From Microtetraspora sp. NBRC 16547 (lineage in GTDB: Bacteria > Actinomycetota > Actinomycetes > Streptosporangiales > Streptosporangiaceae), in assembly GCF_030268965.1 (NCBI RefSeq), contig NZ_BSSE01000008.1, forward strand, positions 186,001 through 250,000: a stretch of DNA of 64,000 bases. Reading direction: 5' to 3'. A program made the translations under genes and the position numbers. The notes beneath the pieces were generated by a model, which saw only the letters and a program-made list of their open reading frames with translations, searched no databases and was not told the origin of the DNA. Positions 35,001 to 44,322 of this stretch are shown one piece after another; position 1 is the first letter of the stretch, and every line of letters begins with the position of its first letter.

Positions 35001-37435
35001 GCGGCGGGCAGCTGCGTGGCGGCCAGGCCGGCCAGCTGCCGTCCAGGACCGCACTCGATCATGACCCACTCGCCGTCGGCCAGCAGCGTCGAGACGCAGT
35101 CGCCGAAGCGGACGGGTTCGCGCACGTGCCTGGCCCAGTAGGACGGGTCGGTGGCCTCGGCCGCGGTGATCCAGGTGCCGGTCACGTTCGACAGGAACGG
35201 CAGGCTCGGCGCCGACAGCTCGGTGGCCGCGACCAGCTCGCGGAACTCGCCGAGCATCGGCTCCATCATCGCCGAGTGGAAGGCGTGCGACGTCCGCAGC
35301 GGGGTGCAGCCGATGCCCTCCTCCTCCAGCATCTCCGCCAGCTCCCTGACCGAGTCCGACGGGCCCGACACCACGCACGTGCCCGGGCCGTTGATCGTGG
35401 CCACGGACACGCCGTCGGGCAGCATCGGCGCGACCTCGTCCGGCATCAGCTGTACGGCCAGCATCGACCCCGGCGGCAGCGCCTGGATCAGCCGCCCGCG
35501 CGCCGCGACCAGCCGCAACGCGTCGGGCAGCGCGAACACGCCGGCGACGGTCGCGGCGGCGTACTCGCCGATGCTGTGGCCGATCATCGCCGCCGGCTCG
35601 ACGCCCAGCGACAGCCACAGCCTGGCCAGCGCGTACTCGACGGTGAACAGCGCGGGCTGGGTGAGCGAGGTCTGCCGCAGCGCCTCGTCGGCCTCCTCGC
35701 CGGTGGCGAAGATCTGCTCGCGCAGGTCGAGGATCTCGGCGCACTCGTCGACTGCCTCGCGGAAGACGGGCTCGCTCTCGTAGAGCTGCGCCGCCATGCC
35801 GCCGTACTGCGCGCCCTGGCCGGAGAACAGGAAGGCCACCTGCGGCGCGCGCTTCGGCTTGGCCCCGGCGACGACGCGCTTCTGGTCGGCCAGCGCCGCC
35901 ACCGCGTCGGCGGTCGAGGTCGCCGCCACCGCGGCCCGGTGCTTGAGCTCGCGGCGGCCCACGCGCAGCGTGAAGGCCACGTCGGCCAGGTCCGTGTCGG
36001 GGTGCTCGGCCAGGTGCGCCGCCAGCCGTTCGCGCGCGGCGGTCAGCGCGGACTCCGTCCTGGCCGACAGCTTCAGCAGGTGCGCGGGCCGCTCGCGGGG
36101 CAGCGGCGGTCGCGGCGGCGCCTCCTCCAGTACGGCATGCGCGTTCGTCCCGCCGATCCCGAACGAGCTCACGCCCGCCCGCCGCGGGAACCCGTCGCGC
36201 TCCCACTTGGTCGGCGAGGAGACGACGTAGAACGGGCTCGCCGGAAAGTCGATCTTCGGGTTGGGGCTCGTGTAGTGCAGTGTCGCCGGGATCAGCTCGT
36301 TCTCCAGCGCCAGCACCGTCTTGATCACGCTGGGGATGCCCGCCGACTGGCCGAGGTGGCCGATGTTGCTCTTCACCGAGCCGATGCCGCACCACTGCGT
36401 GTCGGCGGTGTACTGCGAGAACACGCTGGACAGCGCCGCCACCTCGATCGGGTCGCCGAGCGCCGTACCGGTGCCGTGCGCCTCGACGTAGGTGACCGTG
36501 CGCGGATCCACGCCGCCCACGCCCAGCGCCTGCGCGATCACCGCGGACTGCCCGTCCATGCTCGGCGCGGAGAAGCCCACCTTGCCCGCGCCGTCGTTGT
36601 TGATCGCGTTGCCCAGGATGACCGCGCGGATGTTGTCGCGGTCCTCGATCGCCTCGGACAGCCGCTTCAGCACCAGCACGCCGCCGCCGCTGCCCCAGAC
36701 CGTGCCGCCCGCGTTGGCGTCGAAGGAGCGGGTGCGACCGTCGGGCGAGACGATGCCGTCCTCGTCGTAGACGTACCCCTCGCCCTGCGGCAGGTCCAGC
36801 ATGGCCGCGCCGGCCAGCGCCATGTCGCACTCGCCTGTCCGCAGCGCCTCGCACGCGATGTGCAGCGCCACCAGCGCGGTCGAGCACGCGGTGTGCACGG
36901 TGTAGCTGGGGCCGCGCAGGTCGAGCTTGTAGGAGGTGAGGGTCGCGCAGTAGTCGACGTGATTGCCCACCATGATCGCCAGCCAGCCGGCGTTCTTGTG
37001 CGCCTGGGCGTTGCTGCGGATGTTCCGCCACTGGTAGTTGTCAGACCCGGTCCCGGCGTAGACGCCGATCTCGCCCGGATAGCGGAACGGGTCGTAGCCC
37101 GCGTCCTCCAGCGCCGTGTGCGACAGCTCCAGGAACATCCGGTGCTGCGGGTCGCGTACCTCGGCCTCCCTGATCGACATGCCGAAGAACGCCGCGTCGA
37201 AGCCCTCGTAGTCGTCCAGCACCATGGCGGCCGGCACGAAGTTCGGGTCGGCCAGCAGGCTCTCGGCCGTGCCCATCGCCCGTTGCTCTTCCAGGGTGTA
37301 GGTGGTCAGCGACTCGACGCCGTCGGCGAGGTTGCGCCAGAACTGCCGCGCGTCACCCGCTCCCGGGACCCGGCACGACAAGCCGATGATCGCGATCGGC
37401 TCAGCCGTGGGCTCAGCCGTGGGCTCGTCCGTCAT
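32069..37435 (-). CDS. Type I PKS module: KS, AT (malonyl), KR, DH, ACP
   Basis: The 1788-residue protein starts at an ATG overlapping the NRPS stop. The KS (about 12-435) is complete: HTACSTA with Cys184, EAHGTGT with His320, SNIGH with His360. The AT (about 530-830) has GHSIGEY with Ser621 and HAFH at 717-720, which indicates malonyl-CoA. The KR (about 1118-1290) has GGLGGIG and a Ser...Tyr...Asn set in SSITAV...[12 protein letters not shown] follows (about 1330-1600): His1360 in [15 protein letters not shown] and Asp1528 in [10 protein letters not shown]. The ACP site is [12 protein letters not shown] near the end. KR before DH reverses the usual modular order. The module should add C2 and reduce and dehydrate it, giving a vinylogous amino acid from the preceding residue. 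Confidence 0.9.
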   Translation of the reverse strand: MTDEPTAEPTAEPIAIIGLSCRVPGAGDARQFWRNLADGVESLTTYTLEEQRAMGTAESLLADPNFVPAAMVLDDYEGFDAAFFGMSIREAEVRDPQHRMFLELSHTALEDAGYDPFRYPGEIGVYAGTGSDNYQWRNIRSNAQAHKNAGWLAIMVGNHVDYCATLTSYKLDLRGPSYTVHTACSTALVALHIACEALRTGECDMALAGAAMLDLPQGEGYVYDEDGIVSPDGRTRSFDANAGGTVWGSGGGVLVLKRLSEAIEDRDNIRAVILGNAINNDGAGKVGFSAPSMDGQSAVIAQALGVGGVDPRTVTYVEAHGTGTALGDPIEVAALSSVFSQYTADTQWCGIGSVKSNIGHLGQSAGIPSVIKTVLALENELIPATLHYTSPNPKIDFPASPFYVVSSPTKWERDGFPRRAGVSSFGIGGTNAHAVLEEAPPRPPLPRERPAHLLKLSARTESALTAARERLAAHLAEHPDTDLADVAFTLRVGRRELKHRAAVAATSTADAVAALADQKRVVAGAKPKRAPQVAFLFSGQGAQYGGMAAQLYESEPVFREAVDECAEILDLREQIFATGEEADEALRQTSLTQPALFTVEYALARLWLSLGVEPAAMIGHSIGEYAAATVAGVFALPDALRLVAARGRLIQALPPGSMLAVQLMPDEVAPMLPDGVSVATINGPGTCVVSGPSDSVRELAEMLEEEGIGCTPLRTSHAFHSAMMEPMLGEFRELVAATELSAPSLPFLSNVTGTWITAAEATDPSYWARHVREPVRFGDCVSTLLADGEWVMIECGPGRQLAGLAATQLPAAAIAPLPSLPGPRDRAGDVTVFSQAAGALWVHGIELNDFGAPGYRVSLPSYPWERQRAWIDPDPQGAFTGGVARPQQAEGPLPPERWYGVPVWHQAPARPSTPITRCLAFVDEGSAALVGPEAIAVRPGPAFGSFDGYFTVRPAEREDYDALLQALGEIPERIVHAWSLTGDEDTWSAQDRGFFGVLSLVQALSAAQPPGGVQLDLVTAGTMDVVGDDLTSPEHATLAAFARVVPLETPWLRVRHIDAQDRDAVRAVAAELGREPEPGPAGLLAPVALRGGKRWLLGYEQVEVTAEPAEPRDGQVYVITGGLGGIGVSLAEDLAARARVNLVLLSRSGLPDGPPRSAREARATEAIGRMEAAGARVLTLAADVTDPVDMRRVRDETLAAFGRVDVLVHAAGLPGGGMAQIKEREAAEAVLRPKVLGTLALQEAFGDLELEAVVLCSSITAVAGGFGQIDYCAANNFLDAYAGAGRGWNAAQLVSVNWGRWLEVGMAAETAAPAGFAALRRGDRIKAIDHPVLTARHAGDGLDWCSGTISPGTHWVLDEHRIADVPVLPGTGHLELARTAAEAVLPGGGPGGDIVELRDVVFVEPLSVADGATAEVRVVFRPEADGAEFQVQSIIGGSHRTHATGTAAKVSPPPAGRVDLRAIMDRCVPTADGQGSVPLSGLLTLGGHWSRTLTATHTGQQEALGLFEANDALLSDLDQWGLHPALLDAATTFSWIQVEGHYLPLGYGRISVYESLPEAFWSHLRVTSTDTDEVLVVDVTLIGPDGTVLVQVSDYVMRRIDADAVVTGVVASADAQRAAPAATDDDTAGIRPADGVLSLRRLLAAPLGPQVVVAASTVADLVAGVGSLTQDTVETELDPAAVAARRDKAPAEGYVAPRNDAEAMVARLWGEVLGGDHISVDDDFFELGGNSLIAVQLIALIRKELGVRLPMRSLFEEPTVAGVAALVSAATTAEPAAQTIPRLPRSSA

Positions 37436-40400
37436 GGGGCAGTCCCCTTCCCGTTGCGTTTCCTCAACCTGTCTCGCTGTACGGCCAGCCGGCGCGCGGC
37501 CCGGTCCAGCCCGGGACTGCCCCCCGCGCCGTCCAGATGGGCGGCCAGCGCCCGGATCGTGGGATGCCGGAACAGCTCCACGATCGGCACCTCGCGGCCG
37601 ATCGCCGCCTTCAGCCGTGCCTGCACGGCGGCCATGGCGAGCGAGTGGCCGCCGATCTCGAAGAAGTTGTCGTCGGGCCCGATCCGTGGCACGCCCAGCA
37701 CGGCGTGCCACACCTGGGCGACCGCCCGCTGCGTGGGGCCGTCGAGGCGGCCTTCGGCCTGCTGCTGGTCGACCGGCCGCCCGCGCAGCGCGGCCCGATC
37801 CACCTTCCCGTTGAGCGTCAGTGGCAGCGCGGGCAGCGACACCACCTCGGTCGGTACGGCATGCTCGGGCAGCACGCGGCGCAGCTCCTCCAGGACCCGG
37901 TTCGCCGCCAGCCCGGGCCGCGCGGGCACCACATAGCCGGTCAGCGTGCCGCCCTCGACCCTGGCGACGGCGGCGCGCACGTCCCTGCAGCCGGCCAGAG
38001 CCGCCTCCACCTCGCCGAGCTCGACCCGGAACCCGCGCACCTTCACCTGGTCGTCGGCCCGCCCCGCTGGGGTGATCGTGCCGTCGGGGTTGCGCCGCCC
38101 GAGGTCGCCGGTGCGGAAGCGGTCGCCGTCGAACCGCTCGCCGGTCAGCGCCGGATCCAGGTAGCCGGTGGCCAGGTGGCGGCTGCGGACAACCACCTCG
38201 CCGAGTTCGCCGACCCCGGCGCGCCTGCCGCCCGGGGTCACCACGATGATCTCGCTGCCCTCGACGGGCGTCCCGATCGGCACGACCTCCGGGTACGGCT
38301 CGGCGAGCTCGTGCCAGGCGTGCACCTGCGGGGTCTCGGTCGTGCCGTAGCAGGCCACGAGCCTGGCCCGCGGCATGAGCTTCCGTAACCTTCCCGCTTC
38401 CGCGCCGGTGAGGCGGTCGCCGCCGATGGCGGCCAGCCGTACGTCGGGCAGGGGCGTGCCGGTGCCCGCCAGCATGGCCGCGAGCTGCGGCGTCAGGTGC
38501 AGGACGGTGATCGCGTGCTCGCGCAGCCAGGCGACGAGCTTGGCGGGGTCGCGGGTCAGTTCCTGCTCGGGCACGAACAGCTCGGCGCCCAGGGCGGCGG
38601 GGACGAACATGTCGCGCAAGGCCGGATCGTGGGCCAGCCCGGACAGCAGCGCGAACCGGTCGTGCGGCTTCAGGTCGAAGGTGCGGATGTACCAGGAGAT
38701 GAAGTGGGCCAACGGCTTCTCGCCGGTGACGACCGGTTTGGGGTCGCCGGTGGTGCCGGAGGTCATCGACAGGTATCCGGACCCCGGCAGGTTCGTGCTG
38801 CCGTCGCGCCGTACGACCTCGTGGTCCCTGAAGACCGCCCGGGCTCCCGAGGCGGCGATCTGCCTGTCCTGCACGGCCGGCGGGTAGGCCGAGTCGATCA
38901 CCACCCACCGCGCACCCGCCGCCAGCACACCGAGCAGGATCCCCGGCAGCTCGGGCACCCGCGAGGCGACCACGGCCACCACGTCGCCCGGCTCGACGCC
39001 CTTGTCACGCAGCGCCGCCTCCGTCCGCCGCCGCGTCCGCTCGTGGGCGTCGCCCGCCAGCTCCAGCAGCCCCGGCCCCGTCCAGCCCGGCAGCTCCGCC
39101 TCGGGGAGGTCCTGGTCCACGCGTCCGGTCAGCAGTTCCGCTAGCTGGTCGACGTAGCCCTCGACCAGCGCCGCCATGCGCTCGGCCGTGTAGAGGTCGG
39201 GGTTGTAGATCAGCTCCAGCGTGTACCCGTCGGCCTGCTCGCTCACGTACATCGTCAGGTCGAACAGAGCCCCCGGCAGGCCGGGCCGTAACGGCTCGCT
39301 CGCGCACCCGGCCAGGTCCAGCCGCGCCTGCGCGAAGTTGTACATGTTGAACATGACCTGCGTGATCGGGTTGCGGCTCAGGTCGCGCGGCAGCCGCAGC
39401 GACTCCAGCAGCTGCCCCAGCGGCACGTCCCGGTGCCTGATCGCCGCGTCCAGCTCGGCCGCGCACGCCCGCACCTGCTCGGCGAAGTCGCCCCGCGGCC
39501 GCAGCCGCAGCGGCAGGACCTGCACGCACATCCCCACCAGCGACTCGAACGCCACGTGCGGCCGGTCCGCGTACGCCGCCCCCACCACCAGATCGTCGCG
39601 TCCCGACAGCCCGGCCAGCTGCCGTCCGAAGGCCGCCAGCAGCACCGCGTACGGCGTGGCCCCCAGCCGCGCCGCCAGCTCCGCCACCCGCCCGGCCAGT
39701 GCCGCGTCCAGCTCGCCCCGGCAGGCAGCGCCGTGGAAGGTCTGCGCGGGCGGCCTGGCCGCGTCCCTGGGCAGGTCCAGCACCAGCGGAGCGTCGCGCA
39801 GGTGCTCCCGCCACCAGCCCAGCGCCCGGCCGTCGCCGTTCCCGCGCAGCCAGCGCACGTAGTCGGCGAACGTGTGCTCGGTCACCTCGACCGGCTCGCC
39901 GCGGTAGGCGGCGGACAGGCCCCGGTAGAGCACATCCTGCGACCAGCCGTCGAACACCAGGTGGTGCGCGGTCAGGCAGAGCACGTGCTCGTCGGGGGCC
40001 AGCCGGATCAGCCGTGCCCGGAACAGCGGCCCGGCGGTCAGGTCGAACCGTTCCCGCGCCTCCTTCTGCAGGGCTCCGGCCAGCTCCGCGGGGGAGAGGT
40101 CGTCGACCGGCAGCGGCACCTCGCCCGGCGGCGCGACCGTCACGTCGGGGATCCCGTCGCGCGAGCCCACCCGCCAGCGCAACGCCTCGTGGACCGCCAC
40201 CACGGTGGTGAGCGCGCGCTGGAGCGCGGCGACGTCGAGCGGGCCGCGGATCCGCTCGGCCATCGCGATGTTGTGCGCGGTCGACTCGGGCGCCAGCTGT
40301 TCGACGAACCACATCCGGCGCTGGGCGGGGGTTAACGCGGCCGGGCTCCCCGTGGGCGGGGCGGCGGTGGTCGTCCGCTGCGCGCGCTCCACCAGCGCGC

Positions 40401-42039
40401 GCAGCGCGCCGTAGGTCCTGCCCGCGTACACGTCCTGGACCGACACCACCCGGCCCAGCTCCGCGCGTACCGCGGTCACCAGCCGCATCGCCCGCAGCGA
40501 GTGCCCGCCGCGCTGGAAGAAGTCGTCCTCGTCGTCCGGGGCGGGCGCCTCGAGCACCCGCGCCCAGATCCCGGCCAACCCGGTCCCCGTTCCCTGCTCC
40601 CGCTGGGACTGCGCCCTGAGGGCGGCGAGGTCGACCTTGCCCGAGGCGTTCAGCGGGAGGATGGCCAGCCGTACCAGCCTGGTCGGCAGCATGTACGGCG
40701 GCAGCCGTACCGCCAGGTCCTCGCGCAGCGCGGCCAGGTCGGGCGCGTCCTCGGGCGTCACGTAGGCGACCAGCTCGCCCGTGAAGTCCACCACCGCCTG
40801 CAGCACCTTGGGGTGGGCGCGCAGTGTCGTCTCCACCTCTCCGATCTCCACGCGCTGCCCCTGGACCTTCACCTGGCGGTCCAGCCGGCCCATGAACGCG
40901 ATCTGGCCGTCCTCCTGCCACGCCACGCGATCGCCTGTCCGGTACAGCCGCGCGCCCGGCTCGGTCGAGAACGGGTCGGGGATGAACCGCTCGGCCGTCA
41001 GCCCGGGCCGGCCCACGTATCCGCGGCTGATCTGCGGGCCGCCGATGCACAGCTCGCCCGGTACGCCGGTCGGGCACTCGTTCAGGTCCTCGTCCAGGAT
41101 GTGCGCCCGGCAGCCGCGCAGCGGCCGCCCGATCGGCAGCGGCCGCTCCCACACGCCCTCGAACCGGCCGCCCACCACCGTGACGGTCGACTCGGTCGGG
41201 CCGTACCAGTTGTGGAAGTTCCCGTGCGCCGACCACCGCGCCACCTGCTCGGGCGGGGGCGGCTCGCCCGCCGTCATCACGTCCTGCAGGTACGGCAGGC
41301 GGCTGGGGTCGATCAGCGGGAGCACCGCGGGCGGGAGGAACCCGTAGGTGACGTCGTGCTCCTCCAGGAAGCGCTGCAACCGGGCCGGATCCACCCGGTC
41401 CTCGTCGGGCACCAGTTGCACGCAGCCGCCGGCGGTCAGCGGGGTCAGCATGTCGAACACCGAGGCGTCGAAGCCCAGCGCGGAGAAGGCGAACGAGCGG
41501 CAGCTCGCGTCCAGCGCGAAGTGCGCGACCGTGGAGGTGACGAAGGCGACCACGTTGGCGTGGCTCACGACCACGCCCTTGGGCCTCCCGGTGGAACCGG
41601 AGGTGTAGATGACGTGCGCGGCGTTTCCCGGAACGGCGCGGTTCGGCGGAGCGGCCCGACGGGGCTGGTCCGCGTTCACGAGCGCGCGCCCGCAGCCCTC
41701 CAGCAGCTCCGCGCCGCGCTCGTCGACGACGACCACCTCGACCCCGGCGTCGTCGAGCACCTCTTCCAGCCGCAGGCGGGGATGCCCCGGATCCAGCGGC
41801 AGGTACGCCCCGCCCGCGAGGTGGATGCCGAGCACGGCCGCCGGCATCAGCGGGGTACGGCGGGTGCACAGGGCCACCCGGCTTTCCGGTCCGACGCCGA
41901 GCTCCTGGAGCCGCGCCGCCAGCGCCTCGGCCCGCTCGACCAGCTGGGCATAGGTGAGCACGTTCTCCCATTGCCGGACCGCCGGGGCATCCGGGGTCCT
42001 CGCGGCCTGAGCCGTGATCAGAGTGCTGAGGAGTGTCAT
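37432..42039 (-). CDS. NRPS: A, T, C, A (atypical), T
   Basis: This 1535-residue protein starts the assembly line with no leading condensation domain. A1 (about 1-470) has [11 protein letters not shown] and a code I read as DAFFMAWVTK, suggesting a nonpolar residue that I cannot name. T1 is FFQRGGHSLRAM (about 505-520), then a condensation domain (HHLVFDG at 691-697). A2 (about 1010-1430) is of a divergent type: TSGTTGDPKPVV, LSGLAHDPALRDMF in place of the usual FDxSxxE, and YGTTETPQVHAW; its code reads DPRHAGCQVK, with no match I know. T2 is FFEIGGHSLAMA. It passes the dipeptide to the PKS. It overlaps both neighbours by 4 nt. Confidence 0.9.
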   Translation of the reverse strand: MTLLSTLITAQAARTPDAPAVRQWENVLTYAQLVERAEALAARLQELGVGPESRVALCTRRTPLMPAAVLGIHLAGGAYLPLDPGHPRLRLEEVLDDAGVEVVVVDERGAELLEGCGRALVNADQPRRAAPPNRAVPGNAAHVIYTSGSTGRPKGVVVSHANVVAFVTSTVAHFALDASCRSFAFSALGFDASVFDMLTPLTAGGCVQLVPDEDRVDPARLQRFLEEHDVTYGFLPPAVLPLIDPSRLPYLQDVMTAGEPPPPEQVARWSAHGNFHNWYGPTESTVTVVGGRFEGVWERPLPIGRPLRGCRAHILDEDLNECPTGVPGELCIGGPQISRGYVGRPGLTAERFIPDPFSTEPGARLYRTGDRVAWQEDGQIAFMGRLDRQVKVQGQRVEIGEVETTLRAHPKVLQAVVDFTGELVAYVTPEDAPDLAALREDLAVRLPPYMLPTRLVRLAILPLNASGKVDLAALRAQSQREQGTGTGLAGIWARVLEAPAPDDEDDFFQRGGHSLRAMRLVTAVRAELGRVVSVQDVYAGRTYGALRALVERAQRTTTAAPPTGSPAALTPAQRRMWFVEQLAPESTAHNIAMAERIRGPLDVAALQRALTTVVAVHEALRWRVGSRDGIPDVTVAPPGEVPLPVDDLSPAELAGALQKEARERFDLTAGPLFRARLIRLAPDEHVLCLTAHHLVFDGWSQDVLYRGLSAAYRGEPVEVTEHTFADYVRWLRGNGDGRALGWWREHLRDAPLVLDLPRDAARPPAQTFHGAACRGELDAALAGRVAELAARLGATPYAVLLAAFGRQLAGLSGRDDLVVGAAYADRPHVAFESLVGMCVQVLPLRLRPRGDFAEQVRACAAELDAAIRHRDVPLGQLLESLRLPRDLSRNPITQVMFNMYNFAQARLDLAGCASEPLRPGLPGALFDLTMYVSEQADGYTLELIYNPDLYTAERMAALVEGYVDQLAELLTGRVDQDLPEAELPGWTGPGLLELAGDAHERTRRRTEAALRDKGVEPGDVVAVVASRVPELPGILLGVLAAGARWVVIDSAYPPAVQDRQIAASGARAVFRDHEVVRRDGSTNLPGSGYLSMTSGTTGDPKPVVTGEKPLAHFISWYIRTFDLKPHDRFALLSGLAHDPALRDMFVPAALGAELFVPEQELTRDPAKLVAWLREHAITVLHLTPQLAAMLAGTGTPLPDVRLAAIGGDRLTGAEAGRLRKLMPRARLVACYGTTETPQVHAWHELAEPYPEVVPIGTPVEGSEIIVVTPGGRRAGVGELGEVVVRSRHLATGYLDPALTGERFDGDRFRTGDLGRRNPDGTITPAGRADDQVKVRGFRVELGEVEAALAGCRDVRAAVARVEGGTLTGYVVPARPGLAANRVLEELRRVLPEHAVPTEVVSLPALPLTLNGKVDRAALRGRPVDQQQAEGRLDGPTQRAVAQVWHAVLGVPRIGPDDNFFEIGGHSLAMAAVQARLKAAIGREVPIVELFRHPTIRALAAHLDGAGGSPGLDRAARRLAVQRDRLRKRNGKGTAP

Positions 42040-43493
42040 CCTGCGGCCTCCACGCCGGGCCGTACCAGCCGGCCTTGCCGTACCGTCTCGAAACGCAGCA
42101 GGAAGCGCGGCTCGCGGACGGCGATCGCGGCGATCGCGCGCCCCAGCGGCAGGTGCGTCACCCGCCACTCCGCCAGCCGCGCCACCTCGGGAGCCGTCTC
42201 GGGCACCCACGTCGTGCCCGGCCGCTGCCCCGCGAACCCGAACAGCGCCGGATCCACCCGCAGCCCGTCACCGGTCGCCTTCAGCACCGCTTCCTTCGCC
42301 GTCCGCGTGCGCAGCGCGCTGTGCAACCGCAGCTCCTCGGGCAGCGCGGCGAACTCATCGCGCTCCCGCTCGTCCAGCGACCCCTCGAAGAAGGCCTGCT
42401 CGTTGGCCAGCGGGCGGAGGCGCTCGAGGTCGGCGCCCACCTCCCGGCCCGTCGCCAGCGCGATCAGCACGAGCCCGCCCGATTGGCCGAGGCTGTAGGT
42501 GGGCTGTGTTCCGGTGCACGGCTTGCCGCCGGGCCGGGTACGCAGCTCGCCGACGCCCGGCTCGATCCCGTACTCCCTGAGCAGCCGCCGCAGCAGCACC
42601 GACCTGCCGACGAACCAGCGCCGATGGTCCTCCTGCCGGAACCTGGCCGCTCGTGCCGCCTCCCTGGGCGACAGTTCGTCGACGGCCACGCACATCTCGG
42701 GCAGCTCCTCGAGGTTGGCCAGCCACACGTGCACCTCGTCCGCGGCCAGGCTCTGCTGGGGGCCCGCTGCGATCGTCCGCGCCACCTGACCGCCGTGCGT
42801 GGCGAGGAAGAGGTGCGCGGCGTCGAGCGTGTGCAGGCGGAAGGTCGAGGTGGTGTGGCGGGCCCAGCCGAGCATGGTGGGGTGGGCGACCTCTCGGTCA
42901 TGAGCGCCGGCGAAGGCGACGATGGGGATGTCGAGCGGCTCCTGCCTGGCGAAGCGGTAATGGCGCAGCCACTCCATGTCCGTCCGCAGGGCGGGGATGA
43001 GCAGAGCCTTGACCTCGGGCTGCGTCCGTAACTCCGCGGGCGCGCCCAGCCGGTGGATCAGCTCTTCGATCAGGTCCTCGTCACCCAGGCCCGTCCACCG
43101 CCCCAGCGTCTCCTGGTGCTCCGGCGGGTGCGCGGCGCCGACGTAGAGGCATTCGGGCGCTGGCACGCCAAGCCGCCGCAGCTCGCGGACCACCTCGAAG
43201 GCGACCCGGCCGCCCATACTGTGTCCATAGATCGAGTACGGCGTGCGGTGGTGGGCGGCGATGGACCGTGCGATCAGCTCCGGGGAGAGCGCCCCGGGTT
43301 CAGCCACCTGGCCTTCACGACCGGGGAGCATCGCCACCCGTACGTCGAAGACTCCGTCGAACGCCTGCCTCCACGCCCAGAAGGCGGAGACGTCTCCACC
43401 GGCGTAGGGGAGGCAGAAGAGGAGCCGAGCGCCGGGCGGGTATCGCGTTAGCGAGGCGAACGGTGTCTCGGGTAGCACGTGTTGCTCTCGCAT
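42036..43493 (-). CDS. Type II thioesterase fused to Sfp-type phosphopantetheinyl transferase
   Basis: This 485-residue fusion is the first gene of the operon. Residues 15-245 are a type II thioesterase: LLFCLPYAGGDVSAF, GHSMGG with Ser92, and DREVAHPTMLGW followed by DAAHLFL with the catalytic His. Residues about 255-485 are an Sfp-like PPTase: RRWFVGRSVLLRRLLREYG, GKPCTG, LGQSGGLVLIALA, the Mg-binding VGADLER and TAKEAVLKATGDGL. It both arms the carrier domains and clears stalled chains. These are usually separate genes. The stop overlaps the ATG of the first NRPS. Upstream lies an AT-rich region with an 18-bp imperfect palindrome. Confidence 0.92.
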   Translation of the reverse strand: MREQHVLPETPFASLTRYPPGARLLFCLPYAGGDVSAFWAWRQAFDGVFDVRVAMLPGREGQVAEPGALSPELIARSIAAHHRTPYSIYGHSMGGRVAFEVVRELRRLGVPAPECLYVGAAHPPEHQETLGRWTGLGDEDLIEELIHRLGAPAELRTQPEVKALLIPALRTDMEWLRHYRFARQEPLDIPIVAFAGAHDREVAHPTMLGWARHTTSTFRLHTLDAAHLFLATHGGQVARTIAAGPQQSLAADEVHVWLANLEELPEMCVAVDELSPREAARAARFRQEDHRRWFVGRSVLLRRLLREYGIEPGVGELRTRPGGKPCTGTQPTYSLGQSGGLVLIALATGREVGADLERLRPLANEQAFFEGSLDERERDEFAALPEELRLHSALRTRTAKEAVLKATGDGLRVDPALFGFAGQRPGTTWVPETAPEVARLAEWRVTHLPLGRAIAAIAVREPRFLLRFETVRQGRLVRPGVEAAG

Positions 43494-44322
43494 TGCTACG
43501 CGAAGTCACCCCCGACAGGTCCACCGCGCCGTGCGAGGTCGTCGCGCGGGCAGCAGAAAGTATGGGCCGCTCGTCAGGGTTCGTCCTGGCGAGGGTCGGC
43601 TAACGCCTAAAGCCATGCCATTCCTATTATTTTGTCCGAAAGCCAGTCAAGGGGTGAAATTTCAACCCATGCTGAAATGGAGGTTTCGGGCATTGGGAAA
43701 TTTCACTGCCTGTGGGTGCGTCGGCGCGTGGTGAACCTCTCCGGCTGGGCGGATGATCTCTACCTATCCCTGAGTCAAGACGTCGGTCATGCTCTGTGAG
43801 GATCTCGCTCCTCTACGGAATGTCCGTAATCAGGGTTTCGGCCTTCGTGCCGATGGGGCACCTGCCCACATTGACTAATTGATTTGAGCCCTATTCTGCA
43901 TATCGGTCAGATAGTTGGTGATCTTGCTGGCAGCAGCCTTGCGGGGTGTTGACAGCTGGGCGGCCAGACGATCCGATGCTCAACGAGCTAGATCATCAGC
44001 TGAGAGCATCTTCTACCTGGTCGGGTGTGAGCGCGTTTGTGCGGGGTTCTTTCCAGACCATGGCCTAGGCCGAGCCGGAGATCACGCCGCCCGTCCGCGT
44101 CCGGCACAGTCGTCCATCGTCGCCGATTATCTGGCAGCCTTCGTACCCGACGTACATGAAAGCGCGGCAAGTCTGGGCGGGACATCTCCTCAGCTTCGAG
44201 ATGCCATCGTGCCGGAACCGGACGGTTTCACACGGCTGCAACCCAACCGAACCTTCGCGCCGCGATGATCTGGGTCAAAGACCTCACCCGGATCATCTCT
44301 TGATCGCAACTGAATACGCGCC
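43494..44322. other. Long AT-rich control region of the NRPS-PKS operon, no gene
   Basis: No open frame here has a recognisable product. The part from about 43600 to 43720 is clearly richer in A and T than the rest of the window and holds the palindrome described separately. It most likely contains the promoter of the biosynthetic operon. The distal part, next to the CoA-transferase stop, shows nothing I can identify. Confidence 0.5.
43651..43668. promoter_or_regulatory. Palindrome upstream of NRPS-PKS operon
   Basis: GGGGTGAAATTTCAACCC is an imperfect 18-bp inverted repeat around the perfect core TGAAATTTCA. A half-copy GAAATTTCA recurs at 43697-43705. It lies about 160 bp upstream of the first biosynthetic gene. 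It is a candidate operator; no regulator in this cluster is an obvious binder. Confidence 0.4.

Noticed and set aside
28841-37936. A 9-kb open frame on the plus strand, antisense to the NRPS-PKS genes, encoding over 3000 residues
   Set aside because: It is His/Arg/Gly/Val-rich with no domain pattern, and it is the expected antisense shadow of GC-rich codons in the real minus-strand genes, which have full catalytic motifs.
43915-44268. Plus-strand 117-codon frame in the gap before the CoA-transferase
   Set aside because: No ribosome-binding site, no recognisable motif, and mixed composition; treated as non-coding.
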